From positions 408,360,714 to 408,424,713 of the forward strand of contig CAKMRJ010001112.1 in the NCBI GenBank assembly GCA_928212115.1: 64,000 nucleotides of DNA, given 5' to 3'. The DNA comes from Lactuca virosa. Lineage: Eukaryota; Streptophyta; Magnoliopsida; Asterales; Asteraceae. Shown here piece after piece: positions 45,943 to 57,907 of the stretch (within the stretch, counting starts at the first letter, position 1; each line of letters begins with the position of its first letter). The notes under the pieces were generated by a model. It searched no databases and was not told where the DNA came from. It was given only the letters and a program-made list of their open reading frames with translations. A program made the position numbers and the translations under genes.

Positions 45943-47860
45943 TGCCATTAGGGCTATGGCTCCACTTTCATCTCCAATTCCTATGAAATGTAAGTGTGTA
46001 AAAGTTGGACATCGACACATCCGACGATACCATCTTCACCATCATGGTCGAACACATCTCAATCGACGTCTCTATAATCGCTTTAAGGATTTGAATATTC
46101 TAATTCACTGATATAAAGAAATAAAGAATCTCTTATTCGAAATCGCCTATTGAAATTGAAACTAAAGTCAACCCCACACATTAGACTGTTGTTTTATTGA
46201 ATCAAAACTAAAGTTGGAACTCACGAACACAATAAAGGTTTTAAAACTTGGAAATCGTGTGGATGGAAATAGTTTTTTTGTATTTTGGAATTGTTTTTCT
46301 TTTTCTGGGTTTGAAATCAAATGGTTTATGTTTTCTAAATCTAATTCATCTTGTAGGGTTGATGGTGTTAGGTTGAATATATCATTGGTGTTGGGTTTTT
46401 TTAATTACAATTCAAAATCAATGGGGTTTGGGTTGTAATGGTGGGGAGAAGACGAAGGAGAATAAGTAATTATATGTATAGGAGATAATTCTTGATTTTG
46501 TGAGTGAAGGCGAAAATAGGTAGTGGTCGTTGGAGTTCCTATAACAAAAAAAGGAGGGTAAAGGAATGGGGATGGGATGTTGGGACCTAATAGTTTTATC
46601 ATCGATGCTTTCTTAGATCCAACATCGAGTGTCTCAGATCCGGAGGAAGAAAGGGGTGGGTTTGGTTGCAGGGGAGGAAAAATAAGAAGGGGAACGTTGC
46701 AACCATGGTTAGTGGTGATGGTGTTCGGATGATTTTCCTGTAACTAAACACAAGAGGGGATGAGATGAGGAGGGGTGGGTAGTCTAGGTTTATCAATTAA
46801 TGGGACCCATATATTTGTTTAAATTATTTAATAATGCAAAAAAGTTAAAAGAGAGAAAATTAGTCTTTTTACACTAATTAGGGACCAATCACGCAACAAA
46901 AACATAACTTAGTGACTTTCTGAGTTAAAAATGAGTTAAAGACTAAACATGCAAATTACCCCAAACCACAATGACCATTCATGTAACTTACTCTTAATAT
47001 AATGGTGATTTTGAAGTTTGTAGTAGAGACAATATTTTATATAAGTAATCAAAATATCCTCTACCCACCTTTTGTTTATATGTGTCTTATTATTCATAAA
47101 ATCAAGACAAATGTTAAAATCAAGACAAAATATTAATAAAGAATTAGTTGATTATACATGCTATTATTTTAAATTAACTTACAGAGGTCAAACGACAATG
47201 TTCTAGGAAAATCAATTGTCTTCTCTAGCATCAAGAAAGATAGAAACCGAGTTACAAGAGAGTTAGCATCACCATGTTGGATTATCTGCTGATTTGCTTA
47301 AACGTGACATCGAATTTTTTGATTAATACTTACATAATCTTGACACAAACTTTTTCTAGTCTTCAATATCCATGTTGGATATTATCTATTTTACAATTTA
47401 CACAGATACAAAATGTTGCTATCTAAATCTAATATTTGTTTGCTTTCTAGTTTCTCAATTAATACAAGAGAGTTGGCATCACCATGTTCTGCCTTCTGTT
47501 CACAAGGTTCTTTGTATGCACTATACAATATGCAGTCATTTGGTAAATCTCACCACAGAAGAGGTGGTCGCTTCATTGTTAGAGCTGGAAGTGTAAGTTA
47601 AATCTCAAATCATCTTTCTTTTAAATTTTATGTTCTTCCTATTTTGTTTACTGATTATTTTTATGTATCTATCTTGTACACACATGATTACCATTTTAGA
47701 GAGATAATCAGATCCATGAAGCCTCGTTAACCGTTGACCATTTTCTGTTTCTATCAAGTTGCAAAACTTGGTCCCTGATAAACCTATGACACCATAATCA
47801 TTTCAAAATCATAAGTATGGTGATTGAATGGAAATGAAATAGTAATAACCTACTATACAT
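45943..47860. repeat. Duplicated host segment, copy B distal part
   Basis: Counterpart of 28640-30534 in A, same orientation. It continues beyond the point where A is cut by E1, so B preserves the older right-hand context. Confidence 0.85.
45956..47789 (+). pseudogene. Relic or very short split gene, unidentified (copy B)
   Basis: Possible first exon 45956-45989 (ATG, Ser/Pro-rich MAPLSSPIPMK, then GTAAGT). Exon-like blocks follow at 47185 onward, 47451-47592 (ending RGGRFIVRAGS, then GTAAGT) and 47700-47789 (ending TGA). The last two junctions are in phase; the first exon does not join the 47185 block in frame, so an exon is missing or wrong. The 47185 block is open further than in copy A. 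The N-terminal composition suggests a transit peptide, but I cannot name the protein. A functional gene is possible only if further exons exist that I cannot see. Confidence 0.3.
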
Positions 47861-49869
47861 GTCTACCATGACCTTTTCGTAAGATCAGGCCGTCTACGAA
47901 CAATAATATGCAACTTACTATTCAAGCCACCTTCCTACATAACCATAAAAAAAGTTCAAAAAATCTTAAAATGTAAATTATAGGCATTAATATAAAATGT
48001 GCAGAAATGTTACATTATAAAATGGGAATATATTCTAAGGAGACATGAAGTATACCTATACAAATGATGTTGTATAGACTTTTACTTGTATGCTATGTTA
48101 ACTTTCGAAAAAATTAGCAACGTTCACTTTTAGGATATGCTCAGCTTCTTATCTATACACAAAAGTGGTCATTAGTACTTAAAAAAGATGGTAAATTGAA
48201 CGATAATTAATAAAAGACATGACTCTTTTAAGTTGAAGATGCGAAAAAAAAAGCTTTTTAACAGAAAGGAAAAATGAGTTAGAACATTACCTTTGTCGCC
48301 TAAAATATTCTACCCCGTCTTGTGTAGAGCCTGAATTAAAATCAGCTTCTCCACTGAGCATAAAAGCACTTGTGTTTGTAAAGATATGTTATGCAAAATT
48401 GACCATTGCCTAGTTTCCTAAGCTTTATCGTCTCCTTTCTCATTCCTTATGAAAAAACCCCTTTTCATTGAATTAAAGAAGAAATTCGAACGAACAGATG
48501 GGTGTTTACACATCGACTAGCAGAAGAAAGAGGAGAAATCGTGAAAGGTACTGTAAAAGGTCTATAATCGGAGGTCAAAAAAATAATGGATGCGCACATG
48601 GTGTCTCTAAGTAGTAGTTGTTATCTTGGAAGCATTGTTCGCCCTATGTTTGCATCATCAGTTTCCGATATCGTTTTTTATCGTAAGAATCCCTAAGTTG
48701 CCATACAATTCGAAATTAAACCATAAATCACTTCACAGTTGAGACCAAAATAGGAATCACAGGTTAACGAACCCTAATTCAATAAAAAAATTGCAAAGAA
48801 GGAGTAACCGAAAGCAAACCTAGAAAAATTGTAGAGCAACTGAAGGCACACAAAGTGGACCAATTGGAACCGGTTTCAGCAAAATAGACAGAAGTTAGGA
48901 TAAATTCACAAACGTATAAATGATTGGAGAATAAAGACAGTGGCGTCACATGGCGTGTCTCATCTGGAATCTACATGGTAAAACTGTGACAACAGATTGT
49001 AGTGACAAAAACTGTCAAAGTCCCTAAAGAGTTGTAGCAGAAACCTAAAGTTACTAAAGTCCACTATTCCTAACAAGGGTTTAAAGTTTTCAACAATTCA
49101 AACTACTGGTGCAAAGGGGAAAAAGTCTGAAGTACCAAAAGGTTATCATTCCTAAGGCCATTGAGAATTAATACTATATATAATTATAATCATAAGTTTT
49201 TAATATATATTAGTTATATTTAATAAACAATAAACATTGTAATTGTAAAAGATTAAAACACTTATATCAATAAATTGATACATAATGTAATGAATAATGT
49301 ATATTATTTATATTCATAAATTCTTAAAACACTTCATAAATGATTATATCTATATACAACAGTTAGAGGGGGAAAATTACAACAAAAATAAGAATATCCT
49401 GATCTCGAACGACCGTCCAACCCATGAAAATCTCTCGGTTTTGTTGCCTTTTTTTCTTCTATATAAGCCCAAAAAATAACAAATTAATATCAAATGCAAC
49501 TAATTTTGTTCAAATACAAATGAGAAACCATAAACCCAATTTATTATTTCTTGTACTTTTAATCATTGATAAATAGATCACTTGCCAGACATTATTTTAA
49601 ATTCTAATTCATGATTTAATCATTTATGTTTAATTAACAAAAATAGGCAACTAGGCGACAGACCAACGTTAAGATCTCTTAAGCTATTTGATTAAAATTG
49701 GATAAAAATTATATAGTGTGTATAGTTGGAAGTGTAATAAGTATGTATGATTAATATTTTTGTGCAAATATGAATATCTCTTAAACAATTGTAAACTATT
49801 AAAAAAATCTGATAACCTCATGATTATAAACAACTTCCATATCCAAAATTCTAAACATGGTCAGGTACT
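47861..49869. other. No gene seen
   Basis: Mostly AT-rich DNA with scattered unique-looking sequence around 48280-48960. I find no convincing exons, terminal repeats or RNA gene. It could contain untranslated or promoter sequence of a host gene. Confidence 0.4.
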
Positions 49870-51584
49870 TCATCTATCTATCTATATTTATATCTATATT
49901 CATATATACTTATGAATGATACATTTTTTTCAATCATCTCATGCATTTGAAATCTCCACATAAATTTCCAAACACCTCATGCATTTGAAACCCCCACACC
50001 TTTTCACCTTCAAAGTAATTAATCACACGTCATACACTTTATATAACTAAAATTTTGTAGCTACGAATGGAACTATGGATGGTGAACTTAGAGCATGACA
50101 TGAAGTAGCAATTTATTTTGCTCCTACGTACTTTAACAGAATAATCATTTTGCATTATTCATAAGTATAAATTATCATATCTATCTATATCTATATCATA
50201 TCATACTATACTTATAAAGGATGCATTTTTCCTATCACCTCATGCATTTGAAACCCCCACACCTTTTCACCTTCAAAGTAATTAATCACACATCATGAAA
50301 GGTTTTATAACTTGTATAATATGTTTATTAAACAATTAATGATTATTCTACTATAAAAATGCAATTCTCTTTGAGTAGACACACAAATACAAATCACATA
50401 CAAAATTCACAGAGAAAACAAGTTTAAAAGTTTTGTGTTGGTTTGAGGGCTTTGGACAATTTTCAAGCCATGTTATTATGTTAAAGTTTTTAATTTGTAA
50501 GTTTGTTATATACTAATTCTTTTTTATATTTTTCTTGGTTTAAATATTCTTTTAAGACAATCATTGTATGTTGTGGTTGAAACTTTAATGTAAATTAGAT
50601 TAGATTCATGTTATCGATCATATGTTATGGAAAGTGATATAGATAATATTTAATTAATATTGTATATATGTTTGTATGTTTGTGTTGCTTCAAAGTAATA
50701 ATTAATAAAAAATCATGGATATGCAATATTATCCATAGTATCAATGTAAGTCTCTTTAAAATGCAAATTGTCTATCTTATCACTTTATATTTTAGTATAT
50801 GCTTAACGTTTTAATTATAATAATAAGTGTCATTTGAAAGTTTTCTTTCGTTTATTAATAATAATAAATGGTTTTAAAACTAATGAACCATAATTATAAA
50901 TAATAAAATCAAATTATAAAAATCATGGATATATCATATTATTCATACAAGTCTCTTTTGAAATGCAAATTGTCTATCTTATCAGTTTATTATTTAGTGT
51001 ATGTTTCATATTTTAATAGTAATATTAAGTGTTTTGTTAAAAGTATTCTTTAACTTATTAATAATAATAAGTGGTTCAAAACTAAAGAGCAATAATTTTA
51101 AATGATAATAACATCAATTTATAAATTACATACTGTTAACAACAAATAAATTGTATTTTAAATAAACATCATTATTGAAGTTAGAAAATAATCGCATAAT
51201 TAAAAATTTAAATTAATCAATCATAACAATTGTTAAAAATAATATTAAATAGATAATTATATTTAATTTTATTAATGAGGAAGGTGAGTTGATGTCAATG
51301 AATAATATTGTTCAAAATATTTTCCCAATCATCTCATGCATTTGAAACCCCCATAAAAATTTTCAAACACCTCATGCATTTGAAACCCCCACACATTTTC
51401 ACCTTCAAAATAATTAATCACACGTTATACACTTTATATAACTGAAATTTTATAGCTACGAATGGAACTATGGATGTTGAGTTTAGAGCATGACACAAAG
51501 GAACAATTGATTTTGCTCCTACGTACTCTAACATAATAATCATTTTGCATTATTTATAAGTATAAATTATAATATCTATCTATA
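49870..51584. mobile_element. Helitron-like repeat copies, partial
   Basis: Several 5'-end-like segments, each a TCTATAT stretch followed by TACTTAT and ATGCATTTGAAACCCCCAC. They occur near 49,890, 50,190 and 51,320, with CTCATGCATTTGAAA repeated at least five times. No 3' terminus with CTRR is clear in this part. No coding sequence. Confidence 0.5.
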
Positions 51585-52726
51585 TCTATATATACTTATA
51601 AAAGAGACATTTTTACTTGCGCCACATGCATTTGAAACCTCCATGACTTGTCAATTTCTTTCTAATAATGATTATAAATGTGTTAATAATATTAAACTCA
51701 AGAAAAAACTAAATTCTCATTATAAATTAAATAATTATAATATTAAAATATCATATTTTATTTCTATTTATAAAATTATGGCTTTAACTTTTTAACATAT
51801 TATAGTTAACTTATTAGTTTAGATATGTTATAGTATGTGAACAATTGTCATTTTAAAGTCACAACTTTTTTATAGTTTATGATTTTTGTAAAATAGTTAA
51901 ATATTAATTTCAATATAATGTTAAACAGTTAACTTAAATTAACGTTTCAGTTAAACTTAAAAAACATCAAGAGGCTTATTTATAAATAGTTAAAAGTTAT
52001 AAATTATAGTGTTAAATCTAAATGGTAATCCTGAATTAATAAAAAAAACATGAAAATATTTTTTATAATCATTAAGAATTTTCAAATAAGTATCTTAAAA
52101 ATAAATTACAATAATAATAGTTAAAAGTAATTTATATATAAAAAATTATAATGTTATCTTTAAAAACAAAAATAATGTTTGTTGTTTTAAATAATTACAA
52201 TCAAAGAAACTAACAATATTCATCAAATAAATTTTAAAAACTTTAAATTTCTGAAACCAAATTACAATTATTAAGAGTTTCCAAATACTTTATTTTAAAT
52301 AACTTACAACAATAATAGTTAAAATTAACATTAGATACAAAATTTATATTGTTACATTTAAAAACAAAAACAATGTTTGATGTTTTAAATATATAAAATG
52401 ATAGAAATTAAAATCTTAAGCAAATAAAATTTTTAAAATTAATTAATCATAACAAAAACTATAAATATCATTAAACCGTATATTTTATTTAATTTTATTC
52501 ATGAGTACCCCATAGGTAGAAGTCATTGAGACAATTGAGATTATAGAATTATAAAAGATGTCTACATTATCATATAATTCAAAACAAAAAATGTTTATAC
52601 CAACTTATTATATGATTTATTATATAAGATCTAACAACAACGTCATTGATATATTTAAAAAACATATATTTGTAAATATTTCAAATATATTGTTGTATTT
52701 TGCGCAGCGCGCGGGTATTCGCCTAG
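51585..52726 (+). mobile_element. Non-autonomous Helitron
   Basis: Starts A|TCTATATATACTT and ends with a GC-rich small hairpin (GCGC-AGC-GCGC) followed after about a dozen bases by GCCTAG|T, the CTRR end with T after it that Helitrons leave. 1,142 bp, AT-rich, without Rep/helicase coding. The 5' end is chosen from the TC start in a TA-rich run and could be a few bases off. Confidence 0.65.
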
Positions 52727-54547
52727 TATACTTATAAAAGAGACATTTTTAGTAGCACCACATTCATTTAAAACCCCATGACTATTCATTTTCAACTAAT
52801 AAAAAATAACCATTCAAAAGTCTTTTAATTTATTATACTTAAAATGTACTTATTCCACCAACTAATTAATATTAAGATATATATAGTTTGCATAGATCCA
52901 TGAATTGTATCATATGTTCTCACCTTGATGCTATACATAGAGGAAACAAAACGTTGCTGTAAAGAAGATCATACCATGATTATTTGTTATCAAGTTTCCA
53001 TACACTTATATATAATTTTAGAAGTGATGTCAAAGCTAGGCCATATAAAGTTAATTTATTTATAAATACCTTCAATTTTTTATTATGACCAACTCACTTT
53101 TGTATTTTTTTCTAGATAATATGTAGCTTAGGGAGGCTCAAAGTGTACTTGATTGTGATATGTAACCCATAACGTTTTCTCGATTGGATTTTCTATTTAT
53201 GAGAGGACGTTAATATGCGATGTTCATATATATCTTACATGTTTGAGTGGATAAGCTTTGATTTATGATGTAGATAATTAATCTTTTTAAGATTTTTTTC
53301 TTGTAGTTCTTGCAACAAATGGCTAAAGGCTACTGTAAGAAGAAACATAACTTATGTAAGGTCATGTGTCTATCCTTATAAATTATTCTAAAAAAAAGGA
53401 TCTTTAAAAGTATACCTTTTGGTTGTTGTCAAAATTCCAAGTTTTTTTATTTTTTTATTTTCATATTACATGGTTGTATTTAAAAAACAAAAAAAAAATG
53501 AAATTGAGGATTATAAAATCTAAAAGGAATGAAGAAATTGAAGAGGTTGCAATCTATTGCTCAAGAACCAAACTATTAACATTTATAGGTTTATTTATAA
53601 GTATATTTTGGTAAATTCATGAAATATTTTTTTATTGTATCATTGTTGTTAAAGTGGGAGAAAAGAGTTAAAATTAATTGAAGCATCTGATGAGTAGGCA
53701 CATGGAACCAATTTTTATACTCAAAGGCTTTAACTTTCCAATGTCTTTGGGTGCAAAGTGCTACAAATTAAAAAATTATTCATAATTTATTTGTTTCATT
53801 GCATTTAATTTGGCATTTGTTAGTTCATGTTTTATCTATTTCATTAATTTTTTCCTTTTATTTTATCTGATGTTAGTTAGGATTTGTAATTTTAAGGTAG
53901 ACGTATGTCATATTGTCTTAATATATATATAGTATATATATCTATATATTCGAATATATATATATATATATATATCTATATATATATCTATCTATATATA
54001 TATCTAATATCTATATATGAATCACTGTATGCCTACAATGAAATTATGGGTAATACGATTTGAATTTTTATGAGGCATTAATGCGATATGTTATTTATGC
54101 AAAATTTAGTGAACTTTGTCATTTTAACAAATATCCAAAACTATTTTTTTTTGTAATAATTGATTTTTTTCTAAATAAATAGTTTTTAAATTAATTAACA
54201 ACAATAATAGTTAAAAATAACATAAAGTTATAAATTACATTACATTATCTTATATAGAGGATCAAATAAATAATTTTTAAATTACTTATACATAATCTTA
54301 AAAATAACAGTAAATTGAGAATCATATTTAGTTTTGTTTACAACAGTCACACGTAGCGACCATTAAATTGTATGATTTTAATAGATATTATCATATGGTT
54401 CAAAATCATTATAGTTTTATATAAAAAAATTGATGTAAAAAGTTATTATTTCATTGTCGATATCAATAAGCTAACTATTTTCAACATGTACTTGTCTAAT
54501 TTTAACTATAAAAAATTATTCTGCGCAACACACAGATCTTCGTCTAA
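52727..54547 (+). mobile_element. Second Helitron-like copy, joined head to tail
   Basis: Begins with TATACTTATAAAAGAGACA, the same as the start of the preceding copy minus its first bases. It ends GCGCAACACACAG...CGTCTAA|T, a decayed version of the same 3' end. In between there is a TA-rich microsatellite (53915-54018). A 63-codon ORF at 53423 is not convincing. Confidence 0.5.
53915..54018. repeat. TA/TATC microsatellite
   Basis: Runs of TATATA broken by TCTA and TCGA. Confidence 0.85.
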
Positions 54548-55242
54548 TCATATCATAATATACTATAAAGAAAACATTTTTCCTTTCACCACATCAATTT
54601 GAAACTCCCAACTCTTCATATTTTCATATAATTTACTTAATTAATTAACTTAAATATGATGTTAGTTATAAACATTATCATAAATAAAAGACTTCTTGAA
54701 TTATCAATATGATATACTAAATTTGTTGACTTTAATATAGTGTTAAATACATAACCTAAATTAATATATTAAATAAATTTAAAAATATAGTGTACACATT
54801 AAAACCTAAACAATATAGTGTTAAATACATAACCTAAAAATATATTAAATAAACTTAAAAATATAGTGTAAACATTAAAACCTTAACTAAAATATCAAAT
54901 AAAGTTTTAAAAATTCAACGTTATTTTTTAAAATAGTTAAAACGAAAATATTAAATACGATAAATATAAAAATCTTAAATCTAAAAGTCAAATTAACTAA
55001 AAGATGTCCAAAAACTATTTTTTATAATAACTAAAACTCAATTAAGTTGTTTTTAAATTAATTTCTAATAATAATTAAAAATAACATAAAGTTATAAATT
55101 AAATTATGTTACATTACAAATAGTAGTTGATAATTGAAATAATCCAGGAATCATTTTTTCTTTTACCATATCATTTTGAAACACCTAACTCTTCATATTT
55201 CCATATAATATATTTAATTTATTAGCTTAAATATGTTGTTAA
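54548..55242 (+). mobile_element. Third and fourth Helitron-like 5' fragments
   Basis: The starts near 54,548 and 55,145 share CATTTTTCCTTTYACCA-like and TTTGAAACNCCNAACTCTTC sequence. The second is cut by the Stowaway-like end at 55243. Confidence 0.4.
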
Positions 55243-55420
55243 TTACTCCCTCCATCCATACTTATTGTCCACTTTTGACTTTTGAAGTCTTTATTCATCA
55301 ACTCTGACCTTAAATATTTTTATTTGTGTTATGTATTATTACTTGATGATATTTATCACAATGAAAAGACATTTAAAATACAATCCATTTTGTAACCTCT
55401 GGTTTCTGGTACGCATTTAT
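55243..55420. mobile_element. Stowaway (Tc1/mariner) MITE fragment
   Basis: TACTCCCTCCATCC followed by TTGTCCACTTTTGACTTTT matches the well-known Stowaway/mariner terminal consensus of plants. The opposite end is not found; DNA changes near 55,420. Confidence 0.55.
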
Positions 55421-55756
55421 TTATAATTTATTCATTTTAATAGAGCTACTCGACGAGTTGGGAGCCCCAGACTCGTCGAGTAGAAACGAGTTTGGACAGA
55501 GATTTAAGCTATCTACTCGACGAGTCGAGAGCCCTCGACTCGGCGAGTAGGTCTGCCACAGTGAAACCCTAATTCCGGGATTTTGCACCCTATTTAAGCA
55601 TCTTAATCTCAATCCTTTTGGCCTCATTTCCAGCCTCCAAGTAACAAACCCTAGAGCTTTGTGTGAGTGTGTGAGCCATTTTTGAGTGTTCTTGTGTGAT
55701 TTGAAGCTTGTAGAAGAAGACGAAGCTAGAGGACTTGTAAGTCCCAAATTTTGCTT
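55421..55756 (+). repeat. LTR-like fragment with ACTCGACGAGT palindromes
   Basis: Contains two large hairpins with arms CTACTCGACGAGT and ACTCGNCGAGTAG around GGGAGCCC. A promoter-like stretch and a 5' UTR-like sequence with CCAAGTAACAAACCCTAG follow. It is typical of a lettuce LTR start; both ends are truncated by neighbours. Confidence 0.45.
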
Positions 55757-56192
55757 GATGTATCAATCAGATCCACTTGATGGTGCGGAATCTCAATCAA
55801 GTGGATGATGCAAGATCAAATATGGAAGAAGGAGAAGAAGAAGAAGAATTTATGATGTATTCAATAATATGAATGATGCTCCATACATATGATATTCTAA
55901 CACATACACACTCTTCTTCTCTCTCACTTTCTCTCTCTAGAACACCTTTGATTTACACACACTTAGCCCCCCATGCCTTATGACTATGCTGACACTATAT
56001 ATATAGGGAACAGTGGCTGCAAACACGTTTACAGCCGTAAACGTGTTTACAGCCACAAACGAGTTTGCAACCGCAAACACACCCAACCGCAAACACCACA
56101 TGAACCGTAAACCCAAGGCTATTTTCGGTTCTAGACCAAAAACTATTAAAGCCTAGAAAAGTAAAGTATAAACCATATTTTTTGACCCAACA
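55757..56192 (-). repeat. 3' LTR of a short-LTR copia element (E4)
   Basis: Its high end is TTTGACCCAACA followed by ATCTCCCCCTTGG, the complement of a purine-rich tract and LTR start, so the element is on the minus strand. The low end is approximate. It contains AAACACGTTTA-CAGCCG-TAAACGTGTTT, a perfect 11-bp hairpin, and other AAACNCGTTT units (56012-56085). Confidence 0.6.
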
Positions 56193-56634
56193 ATCTCCCC
56201 CTTGGTTTATAGCTTTCTTTTCCTTTGACCCAACAAACTCCCCCTAAAAATGTATCTAGCTTTTCTTGTCAATCTTCATTTGGAGCTTGGCTTCAGCTTT
56301 TTGTCTTCTATTTCTTCACAACTTCAAGATAAACAACTGAATCTTCTTGGTGAATGACTTCATCTTGAACAGTTGGGCTTTTCTTCAAAATTTGACTTTG
56401 AACGCATGTTGGGTGAGGAGGCTTCTTGAAAGGATTCTTGAAAATCAACACTTTCAGCTTGAGAATCTTCAGAGAGAATATCAGAGAGAACGAATCTTCT
56501 GGATCACTTCAGCAGGTACATAGATAGCAGCAAATTGATTGAGGAGGCTTCCATGCAATCTGTCACATAATCTTCAAGTACAGCTTCACCTTGCTTCTGG
56601 GGTTGAAAGATTGAATGTTGAAAGAATAATCTTC
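56193..56634 (-). mobile_element. 3' internal fragment of E4
   Basis: Non-coding. A second copy of the LTR-start/PPT junction, TTTGACCCAACAAACTCCCCC, lies at 56226-56246, 46 bases after the first. It is cut by the next LTR at 56635. Confidence 0.55.
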
Positions 56635-57875
56635 TGTTGAGAGAAAAAATTGAGACACTTGAACAAACGTTAGAACAAGTACAGTTGCGGAATAGTTTAT
56701 CTCAAAGGATCTAAAAGCTTAACAATAATAAAAGAGTTAACGAGTTAGATAGTTAGAGTGTTAGTTGCGGAAATGTAAGGAATATAAATGACAGCAGATG
56801 ATATATCAAGTATACACATAAGTTGATTCATAACATGGAATGCATTCAAACCAAGTTAGTAAGTGAGATCGAACTTAGTGATTAAGTCACAAATGACTTG
56901 CTCCGAAGAGTAATAATATTCAGTAATGTTCTAGTGAACTTTGAGAGTAAGGAGAGATTTAAGGTGCGTAATCAGATAGAGATGAGAGATATGTTTGATG
57001 TTAGAAATATGGTTTAGTGGCACTTGGAAATCTGAGAATCGTGATAATCACTTTCAAATCGAAGTATTTGGGTGGTACTCCCAAATCCTCAATTGGATAA
57101 GACTCAGAGAAAATCAGAGAGAAAGAAAGAGAATGAGATGGTGTAATTTCGTGAGTACCAGAAAAAACTGACTAAAATTTGGTTATAAACCTTCCTTATC
57201 TTAAAAACTGTCAAAACTGTCATATAACAGTTTTTTATCAACAGTCAAACTGTTATAAATCCGGGTTTTGTATAAGGATTAATGCTAAGTCAAAACCGGG
57301 TCAAATATTCAAAGCTCGACCCCAGCCAGGGGCTCTGCCCCTTAGACCCCGCCAGGGGCTGCCGCCCCTTGGACCCCGCTCCCAGGGGCGCTGCCCGCGG
57401 ACCCCCGTTCGTTCAGGGGCTTCGCCCCTAAATGACAGTATACTTTGATACTTGATCAAACTTAAACAAGTGTGTACTCCACACTTTCCTTACTTGTTTA
57501 ATATTTATCAAGATCATTTTTAGTCAACAAAGTAATCCCATTACACTTAAATAACCTTGATGATAACAAATCACCAACATTTGATAGCATAGAAATTGTG
57601 ATAGATTGTAGAAGATGTGAAAGATATGTATTGAATCAGAAAGATTGAGTCCTTTATATAGAGACTTAGGAGTTACATGGATCAAATCTCTAAGAGTAGC
57701 CATGCAAGGCATACTGGACAATAGAGAGTATTACAATAAAAGTAAAGTAATCTAGTAAGTAAGAGTGACTGCGGTTGATGATGACTTCGGGTGCGGTTGC
57801 TGAAGGAGATCTGACTGCGGATTCTAGAGGGCTGCGGTAGCTGAAGTTCAAGAGGGTCACTTTTATGATTCAACA
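56635..57875 (-). repeat. 3' LTR of a Sirevirus-like copia element (E5)
   Basis: About 1,241 bp, TGTTGAGAG to GATTCAACA, followed at 57876 by the PPT complement ATTTGCCCCTAAG. An earlier TGTTGAAAG at 56615 is an alternative low end. It contains four AGGGGC..GCCCCT hairpin units (57318-57432). The 5' LTR is outside the window. Confidence 0.7.
57318..57432. repeat. GC-rich AGGGGC-GCCCCT hairpin units
   Basis: Four units such as AGGGGCTCTGCCCCTT, AGGGGCTGCCGCCCCTT and AGGGGCTTCGCCCCT, separated by GACCCCG. They are strongly GC-rich against the AT-rich surroundings. Confidence 0.8.
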
Positions 57876-57888
57876 ATTTGCCCCTAAG
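57876..57888 (-). other. Polypurine tract of E5
   Basis: Minus strand CTTAGGGGCAAAT directly before LTR start TGTTGAATC. The extra ORF ends only about 20-30 bases upstream. Confidence 0.65.
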
Positions 57889-57907
57889 TGACCTCTTTAA
57901 ATTCTCT

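Noticed and set aside
53423..53614. 63-codon Lys-rich ORF
   Set aside because: AT-rich Helitron-like DNA, no conservation or domain.
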